Program-made: the position numbers and the translations under genes
NCBI GenBank assembly: GCA_001939145.1
Contig: LSRX01000664.1
Coordinates: 161,756-225,755 of the forward strand
Direction: 5' to 3'
DNA from: Symbiodinium microadriaticum
Lineage: Eukaryota > Sar > Dinophyceae > Suessiales > Symbiodiniaceae
DNA: 64,000 nt
Notes under the pieces: generated by a model
What the model saw: the letters and a program-made list of their open reading frames with translations, nothing else
Told to the model about the DNA's origin: nothing
The model's database searches: none
Shown: positions 1 to 12,914 of the stretch, in pieces
Position numbering within the stretch: the first letter of the stretch is position 1
Layout: each line of letters starts with the position of its first letter

Positions 1-40
1 CTGCCATGCTTTTTCAGCACTGTCACTGCCGTAGGAAACA

Positions 41-128
41 AATAGTTTTTTTTTGATCTGCGAATAGTTTTTTTTTGATCCTTGGGGAATAGTTTTTTTT
101 TGATCCCTTAAATAGTTTTTTTTTGATC
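41..128. repeat. Four-copy poly-T tandem repeat
   Basis: An 18-base unit, AATAG followed by nine T and GATC, occurs four times at 41-58, 63-80, 88-105 and 111-128 with 4 to 7 bases between copies. Dinoflagellate core promoters are reported to use a TTTT-type box instead of TATA, so a promoter role is conceivable, but nothing downstream ties it to a gene start. It may simply be an A/T minisatellite. Confidence 0.8.
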
Positions 129-726
129 CCTCACCCCCGCCTGCAAAGGTGAGGCCTTTGTCTCATCTGGTCCAGTGACTTCCAATGCTCTTCACAGTCC
201 TGGCATGCTGAGCATCCAGGCACGCTGTTTACTAGCGTGAATGCCTGCTGCATATTAATTTGAAGGGTTTTTCACATTACATCGAGACGATTCATAGACT
301 ATGAATCAGAATGCACATGTACCTGCATGTGTGTTGCCGGCATAAACGCAAGCCGAACAGGGTTACAACGAAAAGCATGTGTCAGACCCATGTTGGAGGC
401 GCCAGTGGTCGCGCGCTCTCGGGTGCAAGACTCGTCGTCGCTGTGGAAGGCCATCACTGCTAGTTGTGCGAGTGCCAGTTCCCGGAGACGGTAGCTGAGA
501 CTTGTCATTCTGCCACAACATCAGCCAAAGGCGGGCGCCTCCCTGGCTCTGCTGGGACTTGCTGTCGGCCTACGCCCCAAACCCCGACAAGCCAAGGTGC
601 GACCATGATGTATTACACTCCGTCTTTTTGTCTCATGAGTTGCATCCCTGGAGCCGTGTGTGTGTGTGTGTGTGTGTGTGTTTTTCTGCGCTGGCGAGTG
701 CATGTTGGTGTGCAGTGTTCCCGTGA

Positions 727-838
727 GACTCACGTGGTGAAGCTAGCATGTGGCTCGACCACCTTCTTCGAGCAGCCGCGGGTGACCGAGATTGCGAAGG
801 CCATTCGGGACATGTCTGCCGCACATCCAAACTTGTAA
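727..838 (+). CDS. Exon-like C-terminal fragment, unknown protein
   Basis: The frame reads VVKLACGSTTFFEQPRVTEI and goes on through AKAIRDMSAAHPNL to a TAA at 836-838. The amphipathic, charged composition looks like a terminal exon of a gene that starts upstream. No family is recognised and the acceptor site is not certain. It could be chance. Confidence 0.25.
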
Positions 839-1018
839 ATTCGCAGTTTGCGCACAATCCATATTTCCACGAACCTTGTAATAACCTAAATTGTGTGGAT
901 CCTTGCCTGCCTGGTGCGAGTGTGAGAGTCGAAAGAGAGGAGAAGAAGCACAAAGGACAGAAAGTATGATCAGGATTGAAATCTCAGGTGCTCCACCCAG
1001 TCTGCAGTTATGACCAGG

Positions 1019-1571
1019 AGATCTCAACGGTGACTAACCTCATTGATGTGACCGAGCACAAGCTGGAACAGGCACGGTCATGCATGGAGGCCGGGTTGCC
1101 ATGCAGCCGGCGCATGTCAGTGGATCCACACACGGGGTGCTGCCACCGTCATGAGCCAAGAGAGCAGTCTCTGTCGGCTTCTGTGATTCTACGCACTTGA
1201 AACTCGTGCATATGGCCTTGAGGAATCACATCAGAGGAGACAGCCAGGCATCGTTTAGTCCTATCCTTGCATCCTTCCAGGAGAAAATACAAACTGCATT
1301 CCTATCTGCACGCCATCGACATGGTCGCATGTATAGCCTGACATAGCCGATGCTGCATCCCTGATTGCATCTTTTTGTCCAGCATACACAACTACGACGA
1401 AGCACCCTGAGCAATTGGATCGTTTGCGCCATTCTGTCCTCGTCCACAGATCACTAAATCGTTTGGAGCATGTGCTGATCGAGGCGCAGGACCTAGAATG
1501 CGGTCCGAAAGAACGGATGCCGCGCGCAAAATATCGGGTATTTCCGGGCACTATCCGTGAAGCCGGGCACT
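1019..1571 (+). CDS. Exon-like helical segments, unknown protein
   Basis: An AG|G acceptor at 1018 is followed by the open frame EISTVTNLIDVTEHKLEQAR, which continues to a possible GC donor after a Met-Glu at about 1089. A second open frame from about 1395 to a TAG at 1569-1571 reads HPEQLDRLRHSVLVHRSLNR and onward. Both look alpha-helical and could be exons of one gene. No family recognised and the splice junction between them is unresolved. Confidence 0.22.
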
Positions 1572-4500
1572 AGAGGAACTGCTGATATGCAAAAAGCGTT
1601 CGCAGGTTTGCTCGGCAAACGAAAATTCATCCTGTTGGCTTTCAGGGTATGATACATGGCCGGACTCAGGATGCTTGGTCTCGCGGTTGGACGCATGCGA
1701 AGGTCTGAGACAACTCAAAAGGCCCAAAGCTTGAGGCAATAATCACCTTCTGTTAGACGTGTTGGTCTTTCAAGTTCTTTCATTGCGCGGCTGGGGTTGG
1801 TCTTCACTCCTTCACAGTCACACGCACACACATAGCAGGCCGTGGAGGTGCCCACGACCGTCTCGGGCTCCCGCACGCAGCGGCCAACTCTGCGCGCCGC
1901 TCGCTGCGCAGGCTCGGGCACGTTTGACATGCGGAATGTGCGCTATGTTCTGACATGTTCTGATCACTGACACTCCGTCCGAGTCCAAGAGAAGGCAGCA
2001 GCCGCTTCGCCGGTGCTCGGAGCCGGCCGCGACATGCTCGTGCAGAGCGCAGTGCCCGCCGTGCGGTGACTTGGCAGACCGTCCTCCAAACCATTGGACC
2101 CTTGGACGTGGAATGTCGCCAGGTTGGGGAACGTTTGGTGGAGAGGCCCATGCCAGTGGTGGTGCCGCGATCCTTCGATGCGAGCCGAGCCCCAAGAAAT
2201 GCATACCAAGATTACGGTGCTGGCCGCATAGTCCATGTCATGTTACAAGTCGCAGAAACACGCTTGCATGCTCAGGCTCCGTGCGCTCAAAGATCCAGCT
2301 GCTTGGTAGCAAGCAATTCAGGCACTGCACGTACCACTTGCCTCCACGGCCGAATCAGGAAGTGGTAAATTGATTAGTAGTTAGGTTGAGCTTCCCGACA
2401 GAGTGTACCATGTTGCACAGCCGTGGGACTCCGGCATGCTCGACCCACTTTGCACATCACAGTGCGACTGTGAAATGTCACACAGGTTTGCAGCATTCTT
2501 CCCATGGAAATGCAGCTCAAACCGCGAACGTGTATGGGAACAGAGTGTAGCACAGGAGCGTGCGGTGCAGCAGTGTGCCCCGTGCCCCCCTCACTTCGCC
2601 CTCACCATTACCCTCACCCTGGTCCGGGGGTCGTCAATCTGATGTCAGCCAGAAGTCAAGTTACTAGATTTCGGGACATGTGCAGTTTGCGAATGGTGCA
2701 TGCTGCGACCACGAGTTTTACTCAGGCAGGGGCTTCGCATCCCGCAGTCCCTCCGTTGCGGCGCGCGCTCCACACAAGCCACCCACGTGTGCGGCTCACG
2801 CACGCGCAGCTTGGCCTCAGGGTGTCAACAAACAGATCGAGTCTGGATCAGGCTGAACCGGCAGACATCAGTTCGAGTTCGAGACTTCCTTCGGTGTTAG
2901 CACCCAAACTTCTGAAGTATTGGTTTCCGTGCCTGAGTCTGTCTTGGAAGGTTATTATTTCATGTGCAAAATTTAGTTGGTCTCCAGGCGGCAGCATCAT
3001 TGAAGATACTCGGCTGCAGGAGGAGCTGTTTGTGTGAAGCTGCATGACGCGAACCCACAGACTCAACAAGTGCCTTGCATGCGAATGCGCTGAAACACCG
3101 ATTGTCCCAGTGTGAGCGCCGAAAATACCGATCCATCAACTTCGATTCTCCGAGTATCCGCAAACATCTTCCGCTCGTGGCTCCAAGCCATTCCAAGCCA
3201 GCAATGGCCGGCATCCCCTGAAGTGTTGCTTACACGGGTATGTTGACATGGGATTGGACCTGAGCTCATGCGGCGACCAGAGATCCGAGGTAGAACATGT
3301 TCTACAACAAGCCTCTTAGCAGCAATAAAGGATTCCCCTGCAGTTGGGCCTGGTGAGGCAAACAGCTTATGAAACTTGAGAGGCTCTCTCGCTGGCCCGA
3401 GGCATACGATAATAAATTCGAACCAGCAATCTACAAGATGCTTTCGTGCAGCCGGTTTCGGACATCTGGCCCCGGCCTCAGCTTGTGATAAAAAGTCTGG
3501 CCCCTGGACATTCAAGTCCCTATGATCCGAGGCTTGAGCCGACGTTTGATTCCACTTGCGCGGTTCGCCACTTGCCTGCTGAAACAGATGCCGCTTCATG
3601 CGCGCAGATGCAAGCGCTACGTCAGCACTGCTGATGAGGCCTTCCTACGAAGTTAGGAGTGGTGTGGAGGTCGTGCTCCCACTATTCATTGCTCAGGTCG
3701 GTTGGGAGATGATGCTGTGCAGCTGCGGCTGGACCCGAATTCTTAATGATTGACCTGGTCTCACTTCTTTCAAGTCCATCATAGACAGCCTTGACAGACA
3801 CGGCCCACGAATGAGACCCGAGCCGAGGCAGGGACGGGGGTGTGGATTCGGGGGGCTGCGGTCCACCTGCATCCAGGGGCACGCCTCCCAGAGCCTTGGC
3901 CGGTGATTGTGAGCTTCTGCACATATGGGCAGCTTACAACAGTATGTGCATCATGCGTTTGGATCAAAACGCTTCGCTGCTTGTTAGAGAAATCCCAGAG
4001 GACGTGACACTGTAGCATAGCGATGTTTCAAGCTTTCTACTCCTACATGCCACTGAGGATGTCTCGAAGCGCACGTATGTCGTCTCAGCATATGAGCGGG
4101 GACTCTGCATCACGGATATTGCGAAGTTAGGGTTCCAGTGGTGTTATCAATATAGCGGGTATCACTTGCATTCACTGCTGTGGCCATTCCTTCCTTTCAG
4201 AGACCTTCGTGGATGCTGCAGGCAAGGACCACCGAAGTAAAACGGCGGACTCGTACCACATAGACCGGTCATCTGGATGCTAAGATGTGCTCAGGTCATG
4301 ATTGATTATTTTCTCCTTCCTTGACATGTATGATCCCTTCTTGGAGACCCGCCAAACCATGACTTTGTGTCACGATTTCGCACGCGACAACGCACGTACG
4401 GGCATGTGACCCCAAGTATGGAAACTCGAGGTTGCGCACGTCTAGTTCACAAGTCGTGAGAGTGCAAGAGGTGAAAATTCGGACTGCTCCGGGACGATGT

Positions 4501-4999
4501 TGTTTGTGACCGGACACAAACGGCTTTCGCGCACAAACCCGATGTCCGTCAAAAGCGGTTCAGAACCGCCTCCAGAGTCCAGAGGCCGCACTTGTGTCTG
4601 CAGGTTCCCTCTGCTGACCTTCTATAGCAGTGTTCTCTTAACCGTACTTAGTGGAGAGTGGAAACCTCGTGAGAATCACCGCAGCCATGGTCCTTGCCTG
4701 TCACCAGACTTCCAGGGCTTGCGACGGTCGGACTTGCCTCGTATGGCCTTGCTGAGTGACAGAGCCACTTGACCAAGAGATCCTGAAACCATTGAATCCC
4801 TCGGTCATGCGAGCTGCAACGTCTGGCGCAGGCCCTAAACCTCGATTGCTTTCAACATGTTTTCGGGGCGCTTTTGTCGCCAACGCTGCGCAGGAGCAGG
4901 TCAAAGGTGTGAGCTGAAGCTGGGTTGGTGTCGCTGCTCGGGTCAGTGCAGAAGGACAACTGTTTTAAACTACAAGGCGTGTCGGTGTGTCAGCCCAAC

Positions 5000-5169
5000 C
5001 AAATTCGGCATCCCGCGACAGCAACCCAGACCTCAGTGGAGCCCAGGCCACAGACGACAGTTTCATTATGTCGATGGAAGCAGAAGTTGTACCTGGAGCC
5101 TGCCTGTGCGCAGTGCTAGGAACACTCGTTACCATTTTGACCAGTACAAGAGTCTGAGACGAATTTGGG
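5000..5169 (+). CDS. Exon-like fragment with one hydrophobic helix
   Basis: The frame reads SAQPNSASRDSNPDLSGAQA, then through EAEVVPGACLCAVLGTLVTI to a TGA near 5169. An acidic stretch followed by one hydrophobic segment suggests the membrane-anchored C-terminus of a spliced protein. No homolog recognised; could be a chance frame. Confidence 0.22.
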
Positions 5170-5743
5170 TTCAACTTCCTCCATACCTGTGAAAAGGACG
5201 CGAACATGCAGCCCGATTGCTGCTGCAGTTACAGTTACAGAGCAGCTGGATTCTCATATTGACATCTAGTGTACGATTACAAAGTTTACCTGTTGCAGTC
5301 GCGCTCCTTGCAGCCACTCATGCTGGTAAAAATCACGGCAGTCTGCGCGAGAAAAACTCGTGCCCAGGATTTGTTTGCATGTGTGTGTTTGTGCGGTTCA
5401 GCCCTTCGGTATCTCCGCTTGGCCGTGTGTTCAGAACGTTGCAGGGACCAATGCAGTCATGCGCGTACAAGGTGTGGATGCTTCCATGTTGCATGGAGGC
5501 AAAGTCTCCGATGTACATGTATTTCGGCTCAACCATGTCTATGCAAACAGGTCTTTGGCTGTGCGGCTGTCTTTGAACCAGAGCCTTGTAAGAAAAAACC
5601 GACAGTGACCTGACAATAAGATAACAAGTAGCAGTTGGTTCAACGAGTCTCATCCCTCCAAATCCGTGGCGAAGCAAAACGGGAACAGCTGCTTGACGAC
5701 CACGTGCACTTTTTCCCTCGTTTTCTGGCACAGACATCTGAAG

Positions 5744-8700
5744 ATGAAGACTTCCGGTGGAGATGATGAATCTCAACGGCCCGGACCCGGAGGAGAAGTT
5801 TGCCGAAGCACACCTCAACATGCTCAAGCATGGGCCGATGAGTCCTCTGGGGATGGGCTCAGCTCCGACTCGGACTTGGAGCCCGTCCAAGTGAATGAAC
5901 ACGAAAGATCTAAGCACCCGGTGCATGGAACTGCTGGCTTCCGGCGCATGCGCAGTTTTCAGCAACCTGCCCCAGAAGTCCAACGAGCACTGAACAGCTT
6001 GACCTCCTTCCGCTCTGCACTCGTCGCAAACCAGAAGAAAATGCTGCAGCTCTTGGATGATGAGCTGGACCGCATCAAAGGTGTCTCTGGCGCTGGTCAG
6101 GGCCTTGGCAAAGAAATTCGGATGCACGCTACCTCTGCTGAATGGTGCGATCCACCCAGATAGCTCGCTACGGCAGGTAGTACTGGCTTGCAAACATTTC
6201 TGTGAGCTTTCACGACGAAGCAAAGCAGTCCAAACAAATCCGCGGCTTGCTTTTCTTTGATACAGTTGAGTACAACGTTATACCTAGTTTGTAGCTCCGT
6301 CTCAAGAAACCAACACTTCAGGGACTTGAGCTCGAGCTTCTCAACGAAATTCCTGTTTACTAAACAGATGCAGACGATCGCTTTTTGGCAAATTGGACTC
6401 TCGCGAATGGAGAATTCTTGGAGGGAGTCATGCAACCACCGAGGTGTCGTGGCCCCGGCCGGTCGCAAGAGCCAGACCAGCGCCAATGGCGAGGCCTGGA
6501 CGAAACGTGCCAGATGTTGTGGAGAGTGAGAAGAGACAGCAGCCGGCCAGTGTAAAATTAGAGGGCGAGCAAATGAGAGGGTCTTTTGTACTGGAGCGGT
6601 GCCCGAAGAAAATCCAATTATGTATTCTGCGTTGGACGACAGAGCGAACAGTTGGCTGCGCAGTGCTGCAGGTGAAGCGCCTTTCATTTCCGTCCCCCTT
6701 CGCGCTTCTGCCAGCCGTGCAGAAGCAGCGCAAACGCCGAATGTCTTGGATTCAGAAGATGCTTGGCCGCCTTGGCTTCCTAATCGTCTCGGCCCGGAGT
6801 CAGAGAGGCACATAGGGGCAGAAGGACGCAAGGACGAGGTGTAATCCGGTGAAGAATGCAAGGACGAGTCCAGCGGAGCCGCCGGTGCCGGCGCCAGCAA
6901 CTAGTCCCGATTTAAAGACTGCCACCACATGCCACCACAAAATATAAAGCAGCAGTTGCCTTAGCAATGTACTACCAACCCAAGTGTCACATTTTCACTT
7001 GTCATTCGCGCAACGTTCTTCAGTTGAGCTGCAGAGGTTGAGTTAGTAAGTCCACTCATTCCCTTGTTTGACCATTGCGGCCTTGGCAGGAAGTCGTACC
7101 ATCACTGTTGGAGACAGAGGTGGCCAGCTTGCACAGATAGGGCCACATATAGCAGAATATCGCAGAAATTTTGTTTGTTGCTTGAGACGGTGGCACGGAG
7201 GTTGCGAACTTGACTCGAGAAGAGAAGGAAAAGATACGGAAGGATGCCGATGAACAAGTGCACAAAGGAATGTTGCTTGGCGAAGGTTGCAACCTGTCTT
7301 TGGCAGTTCCTTGGGTGTCTGAGGTTCCGGATTGGGCCTGTCGGCGATGAGTTGTTTTTCAATGCTGGATTTTTTGAATTTGCTTGCTGCTTGTTCGTCG
7401 GGCTTAGGCTGACACAACTGGATCCTGAACTTGCCCGCAGTGTGGTGCGCAAGCGTGCTACTGCTGAGTTTGGCGAGCCACAGGAAGGTGGCCAGGAGCC
7501 CACCGGGCGGTGCTATCAATTAGCCATGCATCCATGTTTCGAGAGATTCACAATGTCTGTGATCTTCCTGAATGCGATGTGGATATCAGTCGACATAGAG
7601 TTCAACAGGGCCGAGATTTTGTCGGAAGCCGATGCCGGCTTTATCGTGGTAGAGAACCTGTTCTGCTTGTTCTTTACTTTCGAGCTGATTGTCCGACTAT
7701 GGACATACACTCGCAAGTGTTCTGCGCTACGGGACATCTGGTTTTTGTTCGACGTTTTCCTCGTCACCCTGATGTCCTTCGAGACATGGCTGGTACCCCT
7801 TGCACATGCAATAACGCGGACAACGGGTGACACCATGACGGGGGGTGCCTCTGCCCCTTAGCAGCAACAGCCGGAGGTAAACAGCAGAGACCGTTTCGGT
7901 GCAACGCAGGTCCTCCGTGTGGCCCGCGTGCTCCGTGTATTGCGAACGGCGAGGATGGCCCGACTTGTTCGGTTGATGCCCGAGCTCATGATTCTGATCA
8001 AAGGCCGGATCTGAGCTGCAATGTCCCAGCCTATCCAAGGTACTTGGGCCATGATTTCGCCTATAATCTAGAGAGATACATGAAAGTTGACACACGATGC
8101 AGCAGCTTTGTCACCGGGATTGGCTTCAGGCATGATGGTGGCTTGCCGTTCTGTGTTCCTTGGTAGAAGATTTGAAATTGCAGTTCGCTACGCTAGACTC
8201 GGAAGAAGCAGATTGCTCATGGCATGCTTCGTGAAGTCATGCTGATTGTGCTGAGGTTCTTCACTTTGGTTTTGCTGCTGATGTTCACCTATGTTTTTAG
8301 TCCCTGGGCGAAGTTCAGAGACTACCTGAGAGGGATCGAGGGAGGGTGTGTTGCAAGTGAACGCTCGGCTTCCCACTGATGTTTTGCACAAGCTTCCCGA
8401 ATGCGTTCAGGCGTGGCCTTCGTGCAGTTTAGTCGTGGGAACACCGTCTTGGAGTCACCGAACTTCTTTGGCTCCATGGGCACGGCGATTTGGACCTTAC
8501 TCCTGTGCCTTGGCATCCTTTGAATGCTCGGCAGACAGGCAGCCGATAAAGCAGACTGGAAGTGCTCCGGTGAATTGCCATGCGCACTGTCTGCAGATTG
8601 TACACTGAAAAGGAAATGCATCCTGACGGACCAGCAGTTCATCATCGAAGCGGTAGCAGAGGACCTGGTGCGAGGGAAAGCGTGCTTCTACTGCTGTCCC

Positions 8701-10043
8701 AAAGGCTACAGGGCACATCCACTGTTCTTGATTCGAGACTTTGGGTCGCAGGTTTTCCGCATGCCCCAAGCACCAGGAGAGTTGGATCATGGCGGCTTTG
8801 ATTTTGGTCTTCATTCTATTCGGCTCTTTGACTGTGATGAACATGCTGCTCGGGGTCCTGGTCGAGGCATCGGCGTCGAGAGACATGAATGTAGGGATGC
8901 ATTGAGGGCCATGTGGTGCCGAAGATGCTGTGAACAATTGCTCCGAACCGATCTTGCTGCGCAGGCGGTAAAGACGGTGTCTACTATTGAGCGAGAGCAG
9001 CTGGAAGTCGATTTTGCAAAGAAAGTTTTATGGGAGATGATTGACAAAGGCCTTGTCTGCACATATCGTGTACCAAGCTTACCATAGTACATCCGCATCA
9101 ACTCATGGATGAGCCTCTGTCTGTCAGGACATGCCGACGAGGATGGAGACAACCGAATCTCTGAACAGGAATACCGCAAAGTGCTCCACACGCCGGAGGC
9201 GAAATGCGGGCTATAGGGAAGAAAGGCGAGAGGTATTCACGTTGAACATGAAATGTCTTTGAATTGTTGCATTGTTTTGACTGTGGGAGTTTCTGTCACA
9301 ACGATCGGAAGACGGTACTGCAGTGAATGTTGGGTTCGTGCTTTTGCTTCTGCCACGTCATGCTCTGCACCCCTCTTCTCAGGCCATGACAGCACTGACG
9401 AGCTTGGGAGTTGATGTCGAGGCTGCTTTGGACTATGGCAGCGTGGCTGTGGCAATTCCAGGTCAGATGAAGACCGAACTCAAGCAAAGGGCGGTATAGT
9501 TCAATGCATGTGCAGAGGCATCACGCAGCGTCTGTGTCTGCTGGACTTAAGCAAATCTGCCAAGCCGTAACTGGCACCATCGTTTGATATTGGCACCATA
9601 CTTTCAACCAAGTCGGGACGCGGAAACTGAACTGAAGCCTCATCGTGGTGACTGAGGTAAGCTGCTTTTCGAAGACGGTGAGCCACTCACATTTGGGGAC
9701 TTTATGCGGGGGATTCTCACTTTGCGTGGCTCCAACCAGACGACCGTCAAGGCCGGTACGACTAGCAGTAGCATGACAATCTTTCTGTGGTGCGTTGATT
9801 TCAGACATCGTGAAGGCATAGTTCGAGAAGCTTTCTGAAGATAACTTACATGTACTAAGTCATTTTCCAGCCACTTCATTTATCAAGTGCGAGGACATTG
9901 TGGACCTTCGCAAGTTCACAGCCGATGAATTCTCCCACATCCACGACATTCTGAGCAGCTTGTGCAAGTATGTCGCAACGTCAGGACTGATATTTGGCGC
10001 AGTGCTGCCTCCAGCTTCGGTGCATGCAGCAAAGGCGTGCTAG
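5744..10043 (+). CDS. VGC-1: single-domain voltage-gated cation channel with EF-hand
   Basis: Predicted subunit of a tetrameric voltage-gated cation channel in a membrane. Twelve exons from S1 to the stop join in one frame: 7408-7852 (S1-S3), 7910-8003 (S4, seven Arg at every third residue), 8130-8154, 8256-8299 (S5), 8411-8504 and 8613-8661 (pore, filter ILTDQ), 8777-8866 (S6), 8965-9049, 9128-9198 (EF-hand loop DEDGDNRISEQE), 9383-9440, 9657-9751 (LLFEDGEPLTF module) and 9894-10043 (DIVDLRKFTADEF, TAG stop). Donors are GC seven times, GT three, GA one. The 5' part is less certain: an N-terminal helical exon ends near 6080 (RSALVANQKKMLQLLDDEL) and the basic-Trp motif QRKRRMSWIQK sits near 6725-6765, but their junctions are unresolved. 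The start at 5744 is one in-frame ATG; another frame from 5764 (MMNLNGPDPEEKFAEAHLNM) competes. Closest relative in the window is VGC-2. The intact frame argues for a working gene. Confidence 0.82.
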
Positions 10044-12914
10044 CAGTACATCCATTCTTTTGTGCTCCTGCCAGGAACTGCAGGAACTGTGAGCCAGGCA
10101 CAAAGGCCGAGCATTTCTTCGCTGTCCTCCATACCTAGCTCGGGGCTTCCGTCACGAACAGAGGAAAGCTGCTGAAGACTTTGTAGCGGGATGGACCTCT
10201 TCCGGTAATCGATGGCAAACCCAAATGCTAAAGGGACGTTAGCGGGCATTGTTCTCCGCTTGAACTCGCTGCATGTCCAGAGCGTATCAGAGCGTGGTCG
10301 TCGAGTCGACTGCAGCCACTGGCAGCTTTCTCGGACACTGCGTGCGAATTCGTGAATGCACCATGCATCAAAGTGTCATAGCTGCGGCATGTTCTCTGCA
10401 ATCGCCAATGGCCGAGCAGGAATTGGGCTGAAGGCATCATCAATACTGTTCCCATCTCACACGCAGCCAGCCAACGCATTTCAAGAGTGTGGAGACTTTA
10501 GGCAGCATAAGCTGGCTGCTGTGCATTCAACGAGGATCCTCAGTCGCCGCCGCATCATGCAGAATTAAGAATTAGTTTCTGCCGCTACTGGGCAACTTCA
10601 CCGGCCAGGACGGCTCCAGAGGAGACTTTTGTATTTTCGTGAAAGGCATTCAGCCAATTCTGGAGCGTTTTTTCTTGGCTTGTCAAAGACATGAAGGAAC
10701 CCACCGAAGCACCTTGCGCCGACACAGCTCCGTCGCAAGATTTCCAAAAGACTCCAGCTCAACATGTGCTCGAGATGAAGGTGAAGTCGTTGGAAAGAGG
10801 TATGTCTGGATGTTTGGGATACCGGGCACAGGTTCCGGGACGCAGGTCATACGGTTGGTCGCACACTTAAGCTGCAGAATTCGAGGTACAAAGCTTGCAG
10901 GAAGCGTACCCACCTGTTCGAGAGTGGTGGTTTGTGCAAGTTAGTTATTATAGCAGTTGCCAGTTCAGGCTGTCTACTAGTTGGCAATGCAGCAGTCCCG
11001 TTGGGTGACGCAAGCCTCAGGCGAGTTTTGAGATTATATCCGCGGGCAGGTCCTCGGCTTAAAGCCGTCTCATGAAATGCATGACTTCTTGCATGCTGTG
11101 GTGGTGATCGGATCTTTCGCCAAAGAATGAACTACGCGCATGGCCCCCCCACCCCAATGATCAAATCGATCTTAAGGATTGCATTTAGGGCTTCAGGCGA
11201 ACCTAGGACCCAAGGTTTGTTTGTTGACTATGCGCAGCTTCAGGCGCCTTTGAGGGGGTCGTAGTTCAGTTTACAAGGGTTGTAGAGGTAGGGGTGTCCT
11301 GAGCCGACGGAAATGCTTGAATGGGAGGTTACACGAAGACAGCCTTTGCTCAGAAGCCATTGGCTGCAAAGTGCCACTTTGACACCAAAACCTCGAAATC
11401 GGCGGAAGGACGCTCCAAAAGGCTGTCGAAATGTCCAGCATGTCTCAAAACTCTCACACCGACGCCCAACATCGCGAACGAACAAACTCACCTGTCGTCC
11501 ACCCTAATGAAATCACCCTGTGACTGCTCTGCAACCTCTCCTGTGCATCAGTGCGATCAGCCCCCTCGAAGGATCTACGATGTCGAAAGGAAATCAGTCG
11601 AATCCTTGCCGTCACTTCGAGAGACTCGCACCGAGCTCCCGTGTTAGTGGGTCTGCGATGTGCCCTCCATTGAGCTCAAGGTTTAGTCTTGAGTCACAGG
11701 TGTCACTGGGGAACGTGGTACCGCATCCCTGTACCCCTCTAGTAAATTAGCTTTCTGACAACCACAATCATGATTCTATTCTGTTACCGCCCAGCCAGAG
11801 GGCTTGGTAAGCTCTTCTGAGGACATCATGACCGAGGATTGATGCTTCGAGTAACAATTGATTGATTACGGATGATCACTAATCCGCATTTACTCCAATT
11901 TTCAGTAATTTTGTTACTAAGTTTTGGCGGTGGTTCGAACTTCACGAAGATGCGAGGAGAATTGTTTTGTTCAGCAACCCTTTTTCCGGTGTCATTGAAT
12001 TATGACTTCCGGCGACAGGACACCGAGCGAGATGCTCGAAACGCTGCGAGGATAAATCGATACATCTTCATACCATGTATCCGGCCGACAAGTTGACCAA
12101 TGTTGACCAGGATCGTCTCGATTGCTTTTAGCTGTGTGTGCTTTGCAGCCACGTTACTCCCTTAGTAGATCTCCCGACAGTTCGCTTGGGGAAGCTCCCA
12201 GCCGCAGACTGCGGGAGTGGTATTCTGTACATCTGAACCTTGTTCCCTGTTCCCTTGTGTGAACTATTGAGGTCGGTTCTTGGAGTTGGTAGGACTGTAG
12301 CCTGCGCTACCACCTCCTGCTTCGCACATACTTTCGTAGAACCAGTCGACGTGCAAACGCGCGGCCGGCGATTTTCCGCGGAATATACGAAACATGGAAC
12401 GACATGGCCGGAGGCTTAAGATTAAAAGGGTTGAATCACATGTTTGTGTTGCACAATGCCCGCTCAGCTCGCATGTGGGGCAGTGGGCAGACGTGTACAT
12501 TACCATGGCCATGTAGTCCAGATTTGATCAAAGATTCTGCCTATTGCATTGCATGCTATTAATTGGATGGCTCCTCGCAGAGGTTTGGACCCCGACGGCT
12601 GGGACATGCCTCACAATCAGGACAGGTCTCGATGACTTGACGGTCGACTAGCTCATCTCTACATATATGTACTAATGTACAGAGACCGGGAGAGAGCACG
12701 AAGCAGGAAAAGATCGTTTGCACAGCTTCCTGGGAAGACACCACCTGGCGCTAGCAGGAATTGAATGGCTTCTCATCAGAGTACAGCGAAGGGGATCGTG
12801 ATGTACGTCCACCTCCTGCAAAACATTGTGAGCAGCCTCTAGCTGTACCGGATACTTGGCTGCTTTCTGCAACTTGCTGACCTGCTCAAAAGCAGTAATG
12901 CGCATCATGCCCAG
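10044..12914. other. Spacer between VGC-1 and VGC-2
   Basis: No recognised gene apart from a possible small exon at 10691-10803. The rest is unique-looking sequence with stops in all frames. The real first exon(s) of VGC-2 may lie in here. Confidence 0.45.
10691..10803 (+). CDS. Possible first exon, unknown or VGC-2
   Basis: An ATG at 10691 opens a 59-codon frame beginning MKEPTEAPCADTAPSQDFQK and continuing TPAQHVLEMKVKSLERG up to a clear GTATGT donor. The composition resembles the low-complexity N-termini of the channel genes, and the position 2.1 kb before the first recognised VGC-2 exon would fit a 5' exon. The junction cannot be proved by frame. Confidence 0.3.

Larger units (their letters stand above)
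129..5743. other. Region without a firmly recognised gene
   Basis: No family could be recognised here. Three exon-like stretches are listed separately (727-838, 1019-1571, 5000-5169). A TG dinucleotide run lies at about 657-681. The open frames on the minus strand, including one of 178 codons at 3063-3599, show no recognisable motif and no spliced continuation, so they were left out. Confidence 0.5.

Noticed and set aside
3063..3599. Minus-strand 178-codon frame
   Set aside because: No motif, no spliced continuation, composition not clearly coding.
5333..6900. Minus-strand open frames of 296 and 267 codons
   Set aside because: They overlap the VGC-1 N-terminal region on the opposite strand, show no motif, and all supported genes are on the + strand.
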